From CAWAWP01 sp963841205 (GTDB lineage Bacteria; Chloroflexota; Ktedonobacteria; Ktedonobacterales; JADMIN01), in contig CAWJCH010000024.1 of NCBI GenBank assembly GCA_963841205.1, forward strand, positions 1 to 64,000: DNA of 64,000 nucleotides, in the 5' to 3' direction. The stretch's first letter is position 1, and every line of letters begins with the position of its first letter. A program made the translations under genes and the position numbers. Below, piece by piece: positions 28,534 to 36,400 of this stretch. The notes below the pieces were generated by a model, which did not search any database, was not told the DNA's origin, and saw nothing but the letters and a program-made list of their open reading frames with translations.

Positions 28534-29387
28534 AGCACCAGGACGATCTCGTGCGCGACACGGGGTGTAGGCCGCGGCAGCTCGAACGTTTGGTCGAGTT
28601 TGGCCTGCTCCATCGCGAGCAGCAATGGCCGGCTAGACACCGAGGGAGCAGCACGCGGTACGACAGAGATGCAGCCGCCCGTGTCAGCATCATCCAAAAG
28701 CACCTGGCAGACGGGCACACGCTCCTGGACACGGCGTTTGAGTTGGTCCTTCAAGGGTATGATCTGCACAAGCCGACAGTGTTACGCCGCGTGCTCTCCG
28801 ATTTCGTCGATCGCCAGATTGACCTGACCGCCCGATATCTATGCGAGCCCACGGTGGCCGATGACAATGCGTCTGCCGCACGCGCGCGGCTGCAGCGCAA
28901 GCTCCGCACGTTCTCGGACCGAGAGGGTCTTTCTCCCGACGCCCACGATACCCTGGTCATTTCCGCCCTAGGCATGACCGGCGTCATGCCGCAGAGTCGC
29001 AACGGGATCTTGTTGCCCAGCGACGCCCTCATGAACGTGAGGCGGTGGCGCGGGCTTCTTGACTCCGCCAGCACCACAGACGCACGACTGGCACAGGCCG
29101 TCGGCGATGCGAGGGAAGCGCTGGGACGCGATGCTGAATGGTTCACATCCAGCATGGGTACGTACTTCAATTTCTCCCCCGAGGACCTTGTGAGAGCGTT
29201 CCTCCCGGGCCACATCTGCAAAACACGTCATTCCGTTGCGCAGGCACTGTTGCCGCACAGTATTCTCGGCTACATTGACCCCCTGTCGTCGTCAGATGAG
29301 GCTACAAGGGCTGGACCAGCGTTTCTCGTGTTGCTGGCGTCTGGCACGGCGGAGATTGGAGGGCGATTCGGCAATCTGACTCCATAA
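28530..29387 (+). CDS. MerR-like regulator
   Basis: A 285-residue protein. The N-terminus resembles a MerR-type winged helix (DLVRDTGCRPRQLERLVEFG, then STRYDRDAAARVSIIQKHL), and is followed by a long effector or interaction region without recognised motifs. The start overlaps the XRE stop codon by four bases. The gene lies between XRE and cas1 on one transcript. With XRE it probably controls the divergent arms. The C-terminal 200 residues match nothing I know. Confidence 0.65.
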   Translation: MKHQDDLVRDTGCRPRQLERLVEFGLLHREQQWPARHRGSSTRYDRDAAARVSIIQKHLADGHTLLDTAFELVLQGYDLHKPTVLRRVLSDFVDRQIDLTARYLCEPTVADDNASAARARLQRKLRTFSDREGLSPDAHDTLVISALGMTGVMPQSRNGILLPSDALMNVRRWRGLLDSASTTDARLAQAVGDAREALGRDAEWFTSSMGTYFNFSPEDLVRAFLPGHICKTRHSVAQALLPHSILGYIDPLSSSDEATRAGPAFLVLLASGTAEIGGRFGNLTP

Positions 29388-29535
29388 CACAGGAATGTGC
29401 GAGAGCCGCCCCTGTTGGTCGCAGGAACGGCCCTCTGACCCCGGCGCTAGATTCAGTAGCGTAAGGGCTGGCCCCAGTGTAGGCCAGGCTCCCCGCATCC
29501 GTCTAGCGCCTCACCGGCAACGGGAGGCGTTTTCC

Positions 29536-31089
29536 ATGCCCTATCGCACCCGCAAGAACCTCGAACTGCTGCTGACGTGCGTGCGCTGCGGCGTCGGTTT
29601 CCATCCCTTCAAAGGCACCGAGGCCACATCTCGCTACTGCTCGCGGGCGTGCGGCAGTGCCTACGGGCGTGAGCGCATGGCGGCGCTCCGCGCCGAGGGA
29701 CGCGACCCCGCCCACGGGGGCGCCGTCGCCGAGAAGCGTCGCATCGCCATTCAGCGGCGGCGTGCCTCCGGTGAACTCATCGGCATGCAACTGCGCAAGG
29801 CGCGATTGGATGCGCAGGAGGCCGCGAGCCCGCCGCCCGTCGCGGTGCATCTGCCCACGCCGCTAACGCCGGAGCAGGAGGTGGAGCGGGACGGGCTTGC
29901 CTGGCTCGAAGCCGGCAACCGCAACGAGGGGCTAACCGGCAGGCTCCTGGCGGCAGATCGTACGTCTGCTGGTGGACGCACCTTGATCCTCGCCGGCTAC
30001 GGTGCGGGCATCCGGGTGGAGCGCGACGCCCTGGTCGTGGGCGAGGGCCGCACCCATCATCCCCAGACGCCTCCGGCACACACCCTCTATCGCGGCGTGC
30101 ACGGCGTCGGGCGTATCGTCTGCCTCGACCCGCAGGGCACGGTCTCGTTCCCCGCCGTCCGCTGGTGCGCCGAGCAGGACATCACGATCGTCCTCCTCGA
30201 CCGCTCGGGGCACCTGCTCTCCGCTCTCACCCCCGATGCAACCGCCGACGCCGCGCTGCGCCGCCGGCAATATTTCGCCCAGGAGACGGGTCGGGACGTG
30301 TCCATCTGCCAGGAACCGCTGCGACGCAAGCTCAGCGCGCAACGGGCCACCATCCTCAGCCAACCCGCATTGCCGGGCCGAGATCGCGCGCATGACGCGT
30401 TGAACACGGCGCTGCAATGGCTCACGTTGCCCGAATTGCCGCCGTGGCTCGCGACGATCGAGATGCTGCGCCTGTACGAGGCAAGTGCCGCGCGGGCCTA
30501 TTTTGCCGCGTGGGCGGGGTGGCCGCTGCGCTGGGGCAAGGCTGACGTGCGGCGCGTGCCGCCCCACTGGCTCACCGCACGCGACCGCAGCTCACCGCTG
30601 GCGCCCGGAGACAACGCGCGCCGTGCGGTCGACCCGCTCAACGCCGCGCTGAATTACGCCTATGCCCTCTTGGAAGGAGAGTGCCGCCAGGCGCTCACCT
30701 CACTCGGCTTAGACGTGGCCTGCGGCTTCCTGCACCTGGACAAATCGAACCGCGACAGCCTGGTCTACGACCTCATGGAGTGCGAGCGCGGCACGATCGA
30801 TGGGCTGGTGCTCGACTTCTTCGCGCGCACGACGCTGCAGCACGGCGACTGTGTCGTCACCAGCGATGGCCAGTGTCGGCTGCATCCACAGCTCGCGCGT
30901 GCGGTGGTGGCGGCGTGTCGCGTCCCGCACGAACGCCTCGACGCGCATGCGCGGTGGCTGCGCGACGCACTGCTCATGCCGAATGACGTTGCACGCGAGC
31001 AGCTGAAGACCGTTGCACTTTCCCCCGATTTTCGCGTGCGCAAGCGCTCGGGGCGTCCGCGAAAGGAGGTTGCGGTGCCGCCGAGATGA
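29536..31089 (+). CDS. cas1: solo Cas1 integrase (casposase-like) with N-terminal zinc module
   Basis: A 517-residue Cas1 homologue. Residues 15-39 hold a CxxC...CxxxC zinc knuckle (C15, C18, C35, C39) not present in ordinary Cas1. The Cas1 beta domain follows from about 150 (ILAGYGAGIRVERDALVVG, VGRIVCLDPQGTVSF). The all-alpha catalytic domain has EASAARAYFAAW, ALNYAYALLEGECRQAL (E380/E382), FLHLDK (H400) and DLME (D412/E415), so the Glu-His-Asp/Glu metal site is complete. The C-terminus ends in KRSGRPRKE, an AT-hook-like GRP. Ordinary Cas1 has about 300-350 residues. GGGAGG precedes the ATG at 29536. No cas2, effector or CRISPR array is nearby, while PolB and HNH are. It should act as the integrase of a mobile element. 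Confidence 0.88.
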   Translation: MPYRTRKNLELLLTCVRCGVGFHPFKGTEATSRYCSRACGSAYGRERMAALRAEGRDPAHGGAVAEKRRIAIQRRRASGELIGMQLRKARLDAQEAASPPPVAVHLPTPLTPEQEVERDGLAWLEAGNRNEGLTGRLLAADRTSAGGRTLILAGYGAGIRVERDALVVGEGRTHHPQTPPAHTLYRGVHGVGRIVCLDPQGTVSFPAVRWCAEQDITIVLLDRSGHLLSALTPDATADAALRRRQYFAQETGRDVSICQEPLRRKLSAQRATILSQPALPGRDRAHDALNTALQWLTLPELPPWLATIEMLRLYEASAARAYFAAWAGWPLRWGKADVRRVPPHWLTARDRSSPLAPGDNARRAVDPLNAALNYAYALLEGECRQALTSLGLDVACGFLHLDKSNRDSLVYDLMECERGTIDGLVLDFFARTTLQHGDCVVTSDGQCRLHPQLARAVVAACRVPHERLDAHARWLRDALLMPNDVAREQLKTVALSPDFRVRKRSGRPRKEVAVPPR

Positions 31090-31158
31090 AATGCATGCGT
31101 GGCGCACTCAACTCTGATTTTGTTGTGCGACGACGAATAGTGAAAGGCTCGGCACAGC

Positions 31159-32010
31159 ATGACGCGCGATGAAAACGATGTGCTCACGGTCAGCGTGATC
31201 GAAGAACAAGCCGATGTGTCTATCCGTCGTGTGCTGCACGACGGGCGTGTGCATTTCAGCGTGATCGATGTCATCGGCGTCCTCACGGACGCGCCAAAGC
31301 CGCGCATGTACTGGGCGGACATGAAGCGGCGTATTCAGGATGAGGGGTTCCGCGAGGTGTTGGCAAAATGCCAACAGCTGAAGCTGCGTGCCGCCGACGG
31401 CAAATATTACCGCACCGACGCCGCCGATACGGAGACACTGCTGCGCATTATTCAGAGTATTCCCTCCCCGAAAGCGGAGCCGGTGAAACAGTGGCTTGCG
31501 CGTGTCGGCGCTAAACGTCTCGACGAAGCGACGCGACCGCTCGACGCCGGCCGCGCAGGGAATGAAATTGCTGCACTCGCCAAACCACCTTCAGGTGCAA
31601 CAGCGCTCGTGTGGGCTGAGTATCACGAACAGCTCGCCGTGCTCTACCGGCGTCAGGCCGCATACGAGGCACATCTCGCCCGACTCGACGAGCGGATGGA
31701 CGAGCATGACGATGCGATCGGCGAACTGCACAGCCGCATCGAGAGCCTGGAGGAAGGGCAGCGTCTGTTGCCAGAAATCTTGGAGCGCCTCGGGCCGCAG
31801 ACGCTGACGCCCGAGCATCAGTCGACGGTGAAGGCGATGGCCTCACGCCTGCACGACCTTGGTGGCGTTGCGTTTGCCACGATTTACGGCGAACTCAATA
31901 CCGTATTTCACGTCGGACGATACGCAGATATTCCCGATACAGCGTGGGAAAGCGTGGCGATTTGGTTTCAACGACGAATTGACGCACTTGATCGAAGGGG
32001 TCGCGGCTGA
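31159..32010 (+). CDS. BRO-type (Bro-N/ORF6C-like) antirepressor
   Basis: A 283-residue protein. The N-terminal Bro-N domain is clear (RRVLHDGRVHFSVIDVIGVL, then YWADMKRRIQDE, QLKLRAADGKYYRTDAADTE and LLRIIQSIPSPKAEPVK). A coiled coil follows (DERMDEHDDAIGELHSRIES), and the end (YGELNTVFHVGRYADIPDTA) resembles the phage ORF6C DNA-binding domain. Such proteins counter repressors during phage or mobile-element induction. GAAAGG lies upstream of its ATG. It is 70 bases after cas1, likely co-transcribed. Confidence 0.8.
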   Translation: MTRDENDVLTVSVIEEQADVSIRRVLHDGRVHFSVIDVIGVLTDAPKPRMYWADMKRRIQDEGFREVLAKCQQLKLRAADGKYYRTDAADTETLLRIIQSIPSPKAEPVKQWLARVGAKRLDEATRPLDAGRAGNEIAALAKPPSGATALVWAEYHEQLAVLYRRQAAYEAHLARLDERMDEHDDAIGELHSRIESLEEGQRLLPEILERLGPQTLTPEHQSTVKAMASRLHDLGGVAFATIYGELNTVFHVGRYADIPDTAWESVAIWFQRRIDALDRRGRG

Positions 32011-32314
32011 CTACAGCCACGCACCAGGGTGTGCGCTCGCAGTTAGTGACATACATCCGACCGAATCTTGAGCCGCTGCGACGCTTCACCGGAACACATC
32101 TGCGTCATTGCACGAGAGATATGCAGTGGCGCAGATGGTGTGTTTCGCACGACATGCATCGAACCGCGTGCCGTGCAGGCTAGCCCGGATGGCACGCAAC
32201 ATCGCGCGATGTGTGCTGCGTGCGAGACTCGCTGATAGCGATTGATGTTTTACTGCGACGGTGTTTACACAGCGACTCGGGTGTTTTCTGATCGCATCAC
32301 CATCGCACCTGTGA
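32011..32314. other. intergenic region with imperfect hairpin after the BRO gene
   Basis: An inverted pair ACACATCTGCGTCATTGCA (32094-32112) and TGCAGTGGCGCAGATGGTGT (32122-32141) forms a long stem with a bulge and a few mismatches. It may terminate the cas1 transcript or belong to the right end of the island. Nothing else is recognised up to 32314. Confidence 0.4.
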
Positions 32315-33916
32315 ATGGTTCGCGAAATGTCTGATGAATTAGTTGTGGCCTCGGACGAACCGAACGCGAGACGTCGTGCCGAGTTGGAGAGCGCATACGA
32401 AACCAACATTGCGGCGGGGCAGTCGCCATACGCGGGCGTTATCATCGGGAGCGATCGAGAATTGCAGTGGGTGCTGACAACACGCGCTTGGGATTGGCAC
32501 TCCGGCGCGCATGACAGGAGTCCCGCCGATTTTTCCGAGGCGACGTTCAAGTACGTGAACATGCAGGGGCTTACCCTCCCCAAAGCCAAGTTTCGCAGCG
32601 CGTCCTTCATGTCGGTCAACATGCGCAACGCGTCCTTCGAGATAGGAGACTTTCGCAGCGCACGCTTCCAAGATGTGAGCTTTGAGTCTACAGAACTAAC
32701 CGAGGCAGACTTTCGCGATGCAGACCTGGGCGGCGTGAGTTTGGGCGGCATGTCGTCAGACCCAATACCGCCTGTCGTGAGTCTGAAGGGCACAACACTC
32801 GTGCAGGCGAAGTTCGCTGGAGCCAAGTGCGCAGGCGCCGATTTCTCTCATGTACGGGCGTGGTACGCCGATATGAGCGGCGTCGACTTGCGGCACGCCC
32901 GGCTAGTTCACGCGGACTTGCAACACGCGACCCTCGCAGCCGCAAATCTTCACAGTGCCGATATGACCGGTGCCAAACTGCTCCATGTTCGCGCACGCCA
33001 AGCGGTTCTGAATGTAGTCAAACTCACCTCCGCTGATCTCTCATACCTCGACTTTTCGGGTGGTGATTTCGGTGGGGCTGACCTGACCGGTGCGGAGTTG
33101 CGCGAGGCCGACTTCTCAGAAACCTCGGGGATGGGCGCAAAACTGGAGGGGGCCCATCTCTACGAGACCAATCTGACGAACGCGCGGCTTGCGCGAGCCA
33201 AGCTACGCAAGGCAAATTTGCAGGGTGCATCGCTCAACGGTGCCAATCTACGAGGTGCGGACCTTCGCGGCGCACTCTTACATGACGTGCGTATGGACGC
33301 CAACACGGTGCTCGCCGACATCCAACTTGACACCGACACGAGCCTGGCCGACGTCGGCTGGAACGGGGCACCGCTGACGCGTGTACCATGGTCGACGGTG
33401 CCAGAATTAGGAGACGAATTGGCCGCGCGCCGCTTCAAGACAGGGTTCGAGCGGGCCATGCGGGCCAATCAACAACTCGCTGTGACGCTCCGCGCTCAAG
33501 GTTTAAATGACGAAGCCGATCGCTACGCCTACAAAGCACAATGCTTGCGGCGAGACCAATATTGGCAGCGGGAACACCGCAGTATTGGCAAATGGATGTT
33601 TTGGTGGGTGCTATGGGGGATAGCGGGCTACGGCTATCGGCCAGGTAGGACGCTAGCGGTCTACGGCACGGTCCTGCTATTTTCGACACTCGTCTTCACG
33701 AGTCAAAATCTCTTCTTTGCCCCGCAGACGCCGATCTGGAATGCGCTGGGGAATGGCGCGGTCGAAGGCATTACTGCCCTGCATGGCCGCGGATTTTTCG
33801 CCGGAACGATTCACGGCGGAGTGCAGGTCGCGATGGCGGCCTTCGATGCCGTGGCCGGGCTGATCATTGAGGCGAGTTTCATCGCAACGTTCGTGCAGCG
33901 CTTCTTCGGGCGATGA
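32315..33916 (+). CDS. pentapeptide-repeat protein with C-terminal membrane region
   Basis: A 533-residue protein. Residues about 70-340 are A(D/N)LxG-type pentapeptide repeats (for example ADLTGAELREADFSE and LQGASLNGANLRGADLRGAL), which fold as a quadrilateral beta-helix. The C-terminal 110 residues have two or three hydrophobic segments (WMFWWVLWGIAGYGY, LAVYGTVLLFSTLVF, AFDAVAGLIIEASFIATFV), as in the ion-channel-like membrane pentapeptide proteins. Starts at 32315 and 32327 are both possible and neither has a good ribosome site. It may be cargo of the Cas1/PolB island, a sensor or a defence protein. Confidence 0.8.
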   Translation: MVREMSDELVVASDEPNARRRAELESAYETNIAAGQSPYAGVIIGSDRELQWVLTTRAWDWHSGAHDRSPADFSEATFKYVNMQGLTLPKAKFRSASFMSVNMRNASFEIGDFRSARFQDVSFESTELTEADFRDADLGGVSLGGMSSDPIPPVVSLKGTTLVQAKFAGAKCAGADFSHVRAWYADMSGVDLRHARLVHADLQHATLAAANLHSADMTGAKLLHVRARQAVLNVVKLTSADLSYLDFSGGDFGGADLTGAELREADFSETSGMGAKLEGAHLYETNLTNARLARAKLRKANLQGASLNGANLRGADLRGALLHDVRMDANTVLADIQLDTDTSLADVGWNGAPLTRVPWSTVPELGDELAARRFKTGFERAMRANQQLAVTLRAQGLNDEADRYAYKAQCLRRDQYWQREHRSIGKWMFWWVLWGIAGYGYRPGRTLAVYGTVLLFSTLVFTSQNLFFAPQTPIWNALGNGAVEGITALHGRGFFAGTIHGGVQVAMAAFDAVAGLIIEASFIATFVQRFFGR

Positions 33917-34165
33917 GGCAGAAAGCACCACCCCTGTCAAACTCGACTGGCGTGAATCGCTGCCTTACACCGTCGGACCTGTACCACGTCTGGCATATAT
34001 GCACGTGTCAACTGTGCACCCCGGTGGGAGTGTATGATAGTGTGCGTTTTCCTCAGTGAGGACTGGCAAACTCAAGGCTGTCTCTGGTCGTCGAGCCGTG
34101 CTAGAATGGGACGGCAAGCGAGCGTGATATGCGACGTCGGGCTCCTCATGGGGAAGGTATGACAG

Positions 34166-34321
34166 ATGGCGCGGATGAAGGTGTTCGTCAGCCACAGCCA
34201 CGCCGACCACGCCTTCTGCGCCGCGCTCGTGCGCCCCGGTGCAACGAGGGTATATAGGAAACTGAGTGTGGACAATCCGAGTGGTCACTGGGGGAGGCGA
34301 CACTGGACGTGTCTCCCCTAG
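34166..34321 (+). pseudogene. TIR-domain protein, N-terminal stub
   Basis: The ATG at 34166, with GGGGAAGG upstream, opens MARMKVFVSHSHADHAFCAA, the beta-A strand and first helix of a TIR domain (FVSHSHAD). Similarity ends after about 24 residues, near 34237; the rest of the frame (to TAG 34319-34321) is unrelated. A gene has therefore lost its 3' part at this point. TIR proteins of this kind are often NAD-cleaving defence or signalling enzymes. Confidence 0.6.
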
Positions 34322-34448
34322 TGGCATGCCTCGAGGCTCTTCTCACCTATTGCCTGTCGCCGCTGGCGGCTCGCGCTGGAGATACGGCGCCCGGCAAGGG
34401 TGGTGGCGAAGCGTGAGGTTGTCGGGTAAGCCGCCGTACTTCAGATGA

Positions 34449-34469
34449 GGCGGCGCATGCTGCGCCGCC
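34449..34469 (+). promoter_or_regulatory. hairpin directly before the ribosome site of the next gene
   Basis: GGCGGCGCA and TGCGCCGCC form a perfect 9-bp stem with a 3-base loop, ending one base before GGAAGGAGGG. Such a fold could stabilise the 5' end or modulate translation. Confidence 0.4.
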
Positions 34470-34486
34470 GGGAAGGAGGGGCTTCT

Positions 34487-34990
34487 ATGTCGGCCGACCA
34501 TGAGACGCATGACGTACGATCGCTGCATCGCAGCGACCGGGATAGCTGGTGGAGCCTCACTCGCTTCGGCTTCCTGCTGACCATCGCCGGCGGACTGGTT
34601 CTGGCTGCGGCATTCGTGCTGCCGGACTGGTCGCCTCGCGGCACGGCCTACTCGCTGTTGGATGAAATCACGACACCAGCCGTCTTCTTCTTTGACGGCT
34701 GGGCATGGCTGTTCACTGGCATGTTGCTCTTCACGGTGGCACTGTGTCTGTTGGTCGGCGGCTACAATCTGGCGAGGCAGTCGCTCGAGCGGGCGGGAGC
34801 GGTGTTCGGCGCGCTCGCCGTCGTGCTGTTGGTCGGGGGCGACGTAGTGGTAGTCGTCATCGTTCTCATCCAAGCCCATGATGCGAGCCCGTTGAACCAA
34901 TCGTTCGTGCTGCTCGTGCTGATTGGTCTCGCCCTCGCCCTCACCGGCGGCATCTTGGCACTACGAAAGCTAAAACTCACCGCGGCTTGA
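34487..34990 (+). CDS. four-helix membrane protein
   Basis: A 167-residue integral membrane protein with a polar start (MSADHETHDVRSLHRS) and four hydrophobic segments (FGFLLTIAGGLVLAAAFV, WLFTGMLLFTVALCLLVGG, VFGALAVVLLVGGDVVVVVI, FVLLVLIGLALALTGGILAL). A basic tail (RKLKLTAA) suggests the C-terminus is inside. AAGGAGGGG sits 6 bases before the ATG at 34487. No family is recognised. It is monocistronic. Confidence 0.75.
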   Translation: MSADHETHDVRSLHRSDRDSWWSLTRFGFLLTIAGGLVLAAAFVLPDWSPRGTAYSLLDEITTPAVFFFDGWAWLFTGMLLFTVALCLLVGGYNLARQSLERAGAVFGALAVVLLVGGDVVVVVIVLIQAHDASPLNQSFVLLVLIGLALALTGGILALRKLKLTAA

Positions 34991-35338
34991 TATGAGGCGT
35001 GGACAGGACCCGTCATGGTAAACGGCCATGACGCGGAAGTTCACTGCGGTGGAACTGGGCAAGGAGGCGCGGGCCGGAAGTGGTGACGCGTGGCGCGTGT
35101 GGACGCCGAGGGGTACCAGCGCGGACGAGCGAGGGGGCTGCCACGGGTGGGACGTCGCGCGGGGGCGCGGCGGGGGAGGCACGGGGGCATCGGCCGAGGA
35201 AATTTCGGGCTGGACGGCGTGCGTCACGCTCGCTTGGGTAGTAGGTATCGTACCCCATACTACCCCGCCTCCGTCCGCACCCATTGATGTCAAAATTGAT
35301 GTCAACCTGCCTACGTCTCGTGGTCCCCGCTACGACGC
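34991..35338. repeat. intergenic region with hairpin and dispersed repeat copy
   Basis: GGGTAGTA (35236-35243) pairs with TACTACCC (35258-35265) around an inner GGTA/TACC. It is followed by CGCCTCCGTCCGCACC and two TTGATGTCA words separated by AAA (35284-35304), the same arrangement as at 708-728. Upstream of 35230 nothing is recognised. Confidence 0.5.
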
Positions 35339-35701
35339 TTGCCACTCGGCGCCGCCTACGCCCGCGCGGTCGGAGCCAGCTCCACGAAGCGGATCGCGCT
35401 CGTGCTGGATCGGGCCGGCTGGCACACCAGCCTCCGGTCGCGCGTGCCCCAACACGTCCACCGGCTGTGCTTGCCGCCGTATTCGCCCGATGCGCCCGAG
35501 CTCCAGCTCGCCGAGCATCTCTGGCCGTTGACCAACGACGTGCTCGTCCACCGGCATTTCGCCGGCATCGAGGAGCTCGAAGACGCCCAACTGGCCCACT
35601 ACGCCGCGCTCCAGGCCCAGCCCGACCGCATCCGCTCGACCACTCGCTTCCATCGGTGGCCGCGCCAGATCCACATACGGAGAGGTCCTAAATGGAACTG
35701 A
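35339..35701 (+). pseudogene. IS630 family transposase, C-terminal fragment
   Basis: The frame starts inside the DDE domain: RIALVLDRAGWHTS (second Asp) and APELQLAEHLWPLTND (catalytic Glu), running to a TGA at 35699-35701. It is clearly paralogous to 8190-8460. The first Asp and the DNA-binding half are missing. The copies of GGGGTCA at 35711 and 35740 may mark the end of the former element. Confidence 0.7.
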
Positions 35702-35800
35702 TATCAAAGGGGTCAGGCTGCGGGGTTGGAGGCAATTCAGGGGTCAACGGGCGATGAAGGGGCGAGTTTAGAAGAGATCTGCTGACCACTCGGCCCGTAC

Positions 35801-35806
35801 CGTATA
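35801..35806 (+). promoter_or_regulatory. -10 element of the RipA-like gene
   Basis: TATACT at 35801-35806, about 45 bases before the GTG start. CTGACC is a possible -35 with a short spacer of about 15-16 bases, so the match is imperfect. Confidence 0.35.
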
Positions 35807-35850
35807 CTGCTCGTATGCGCTGCGGCTCGTTGCTATTCAGGGAGGTTAAC

Positions 35851-36372
35851 GTGGAAACAGCCCGTAAAGGTGAGCTCGTAGGCGTCGCAGAATCACCCTA
35901 CGGGGGCAAGCTCTTCGAGCAGTATCAGCTCTTCGTGGAAGAGACGGCGCGGATCAGCGACCGGCGCCATACGACGAACAACCTCTTCCTCTCGGTGAAC
36001 TCGGTGCTGTTGGGGGCTGTGGCCATACTGCTGCAGCAGAGCGTGGAGAAGAACACGACGAGCGTTCTGGTGTTCTTTCTCGCCGTGCTGTTGGTGGTTG
36101 CGGGGGCGATCCTCTGCGTTTCGTGGCGACGGCTGCTGCTGGGGTATGGCGCGCGGCTGCGCGAGCGCTTTCTCTATCTGCGGAAGCTTGAAACGGAGTA
36201 CCCGAACCTCCTGCTGCCGGCATTCTCGGGGCGTCCGCGGCAACAGAGCTTCTCGCGGATGGAGGCGGGCATACCGCGCGTTTTCCTTGTGACGTACTTC
36301 GTGGCGGTGGCGGGCGCGCTGGCCTTCGCGCTTGGGCTCCTCGACTGGTTGCAGGCGCTGCTGCCGCGGTAG
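35851..36372 (+). CDS. RipA-like octameric membrane protein family
   Basis: A 173-residue protein with two pairs of features: a conserved N-terminal helix (LFEQYQLFVEETARISDRRH), a first hydrophobic stretch (LFLSVNSVLLGAVAILLQ), a second (VLVFFLAVLLVVAGAILCV), a basic cytoplasmic loop and a C-terminal segment (VFLVTYFVAVAGALAFALG). This pattern matches the RipA/SLATT-like group of small membrane proteins, some of which are linked to defence systems. GGGAGG places the start at GTG 35851 rather than at the upstream in-frame ATG (35815). Function is unknown. Confidence 0.7.
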   Translation: METARKGELVGVAESPYGGKLFEQYQLFVEETARISDRRHTTNNLFLSVNSVLLGAVAILLQQSVEKNTTSVLVFFLAVLLVVAGAILCVSWRRLLLGYGARLRERFLYLRKLETEYPNLLLPAFSGRPRQQSFSRMEAGIPRVFLVTYFVAVAGALAFALGLLDWLQALLPR

Positions 36373-36400
36373 GGCCGAGCGCGGCTCCCGGGCGAAGGGC

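Noticed and set aside
22466..34010. TTGACACG (22466-22473) and its complement (34003-34010) as casposon terminal repeats
   Set aside because: Only 8 bases are inverted, no flanking target duplication is seen, and TTGACAC also resembles a -35 box.
22000..34500. A CRISPR array or cas2 near cas1
   Set aside because: No regularly spaced direct repeats and no Cas2-like small protein were seen.
22000..34500. A tRNA gene as the island's target site
   Set aside because: No T-loop (GTTCRANYC) plus acceptor pairing was recognised near either side.
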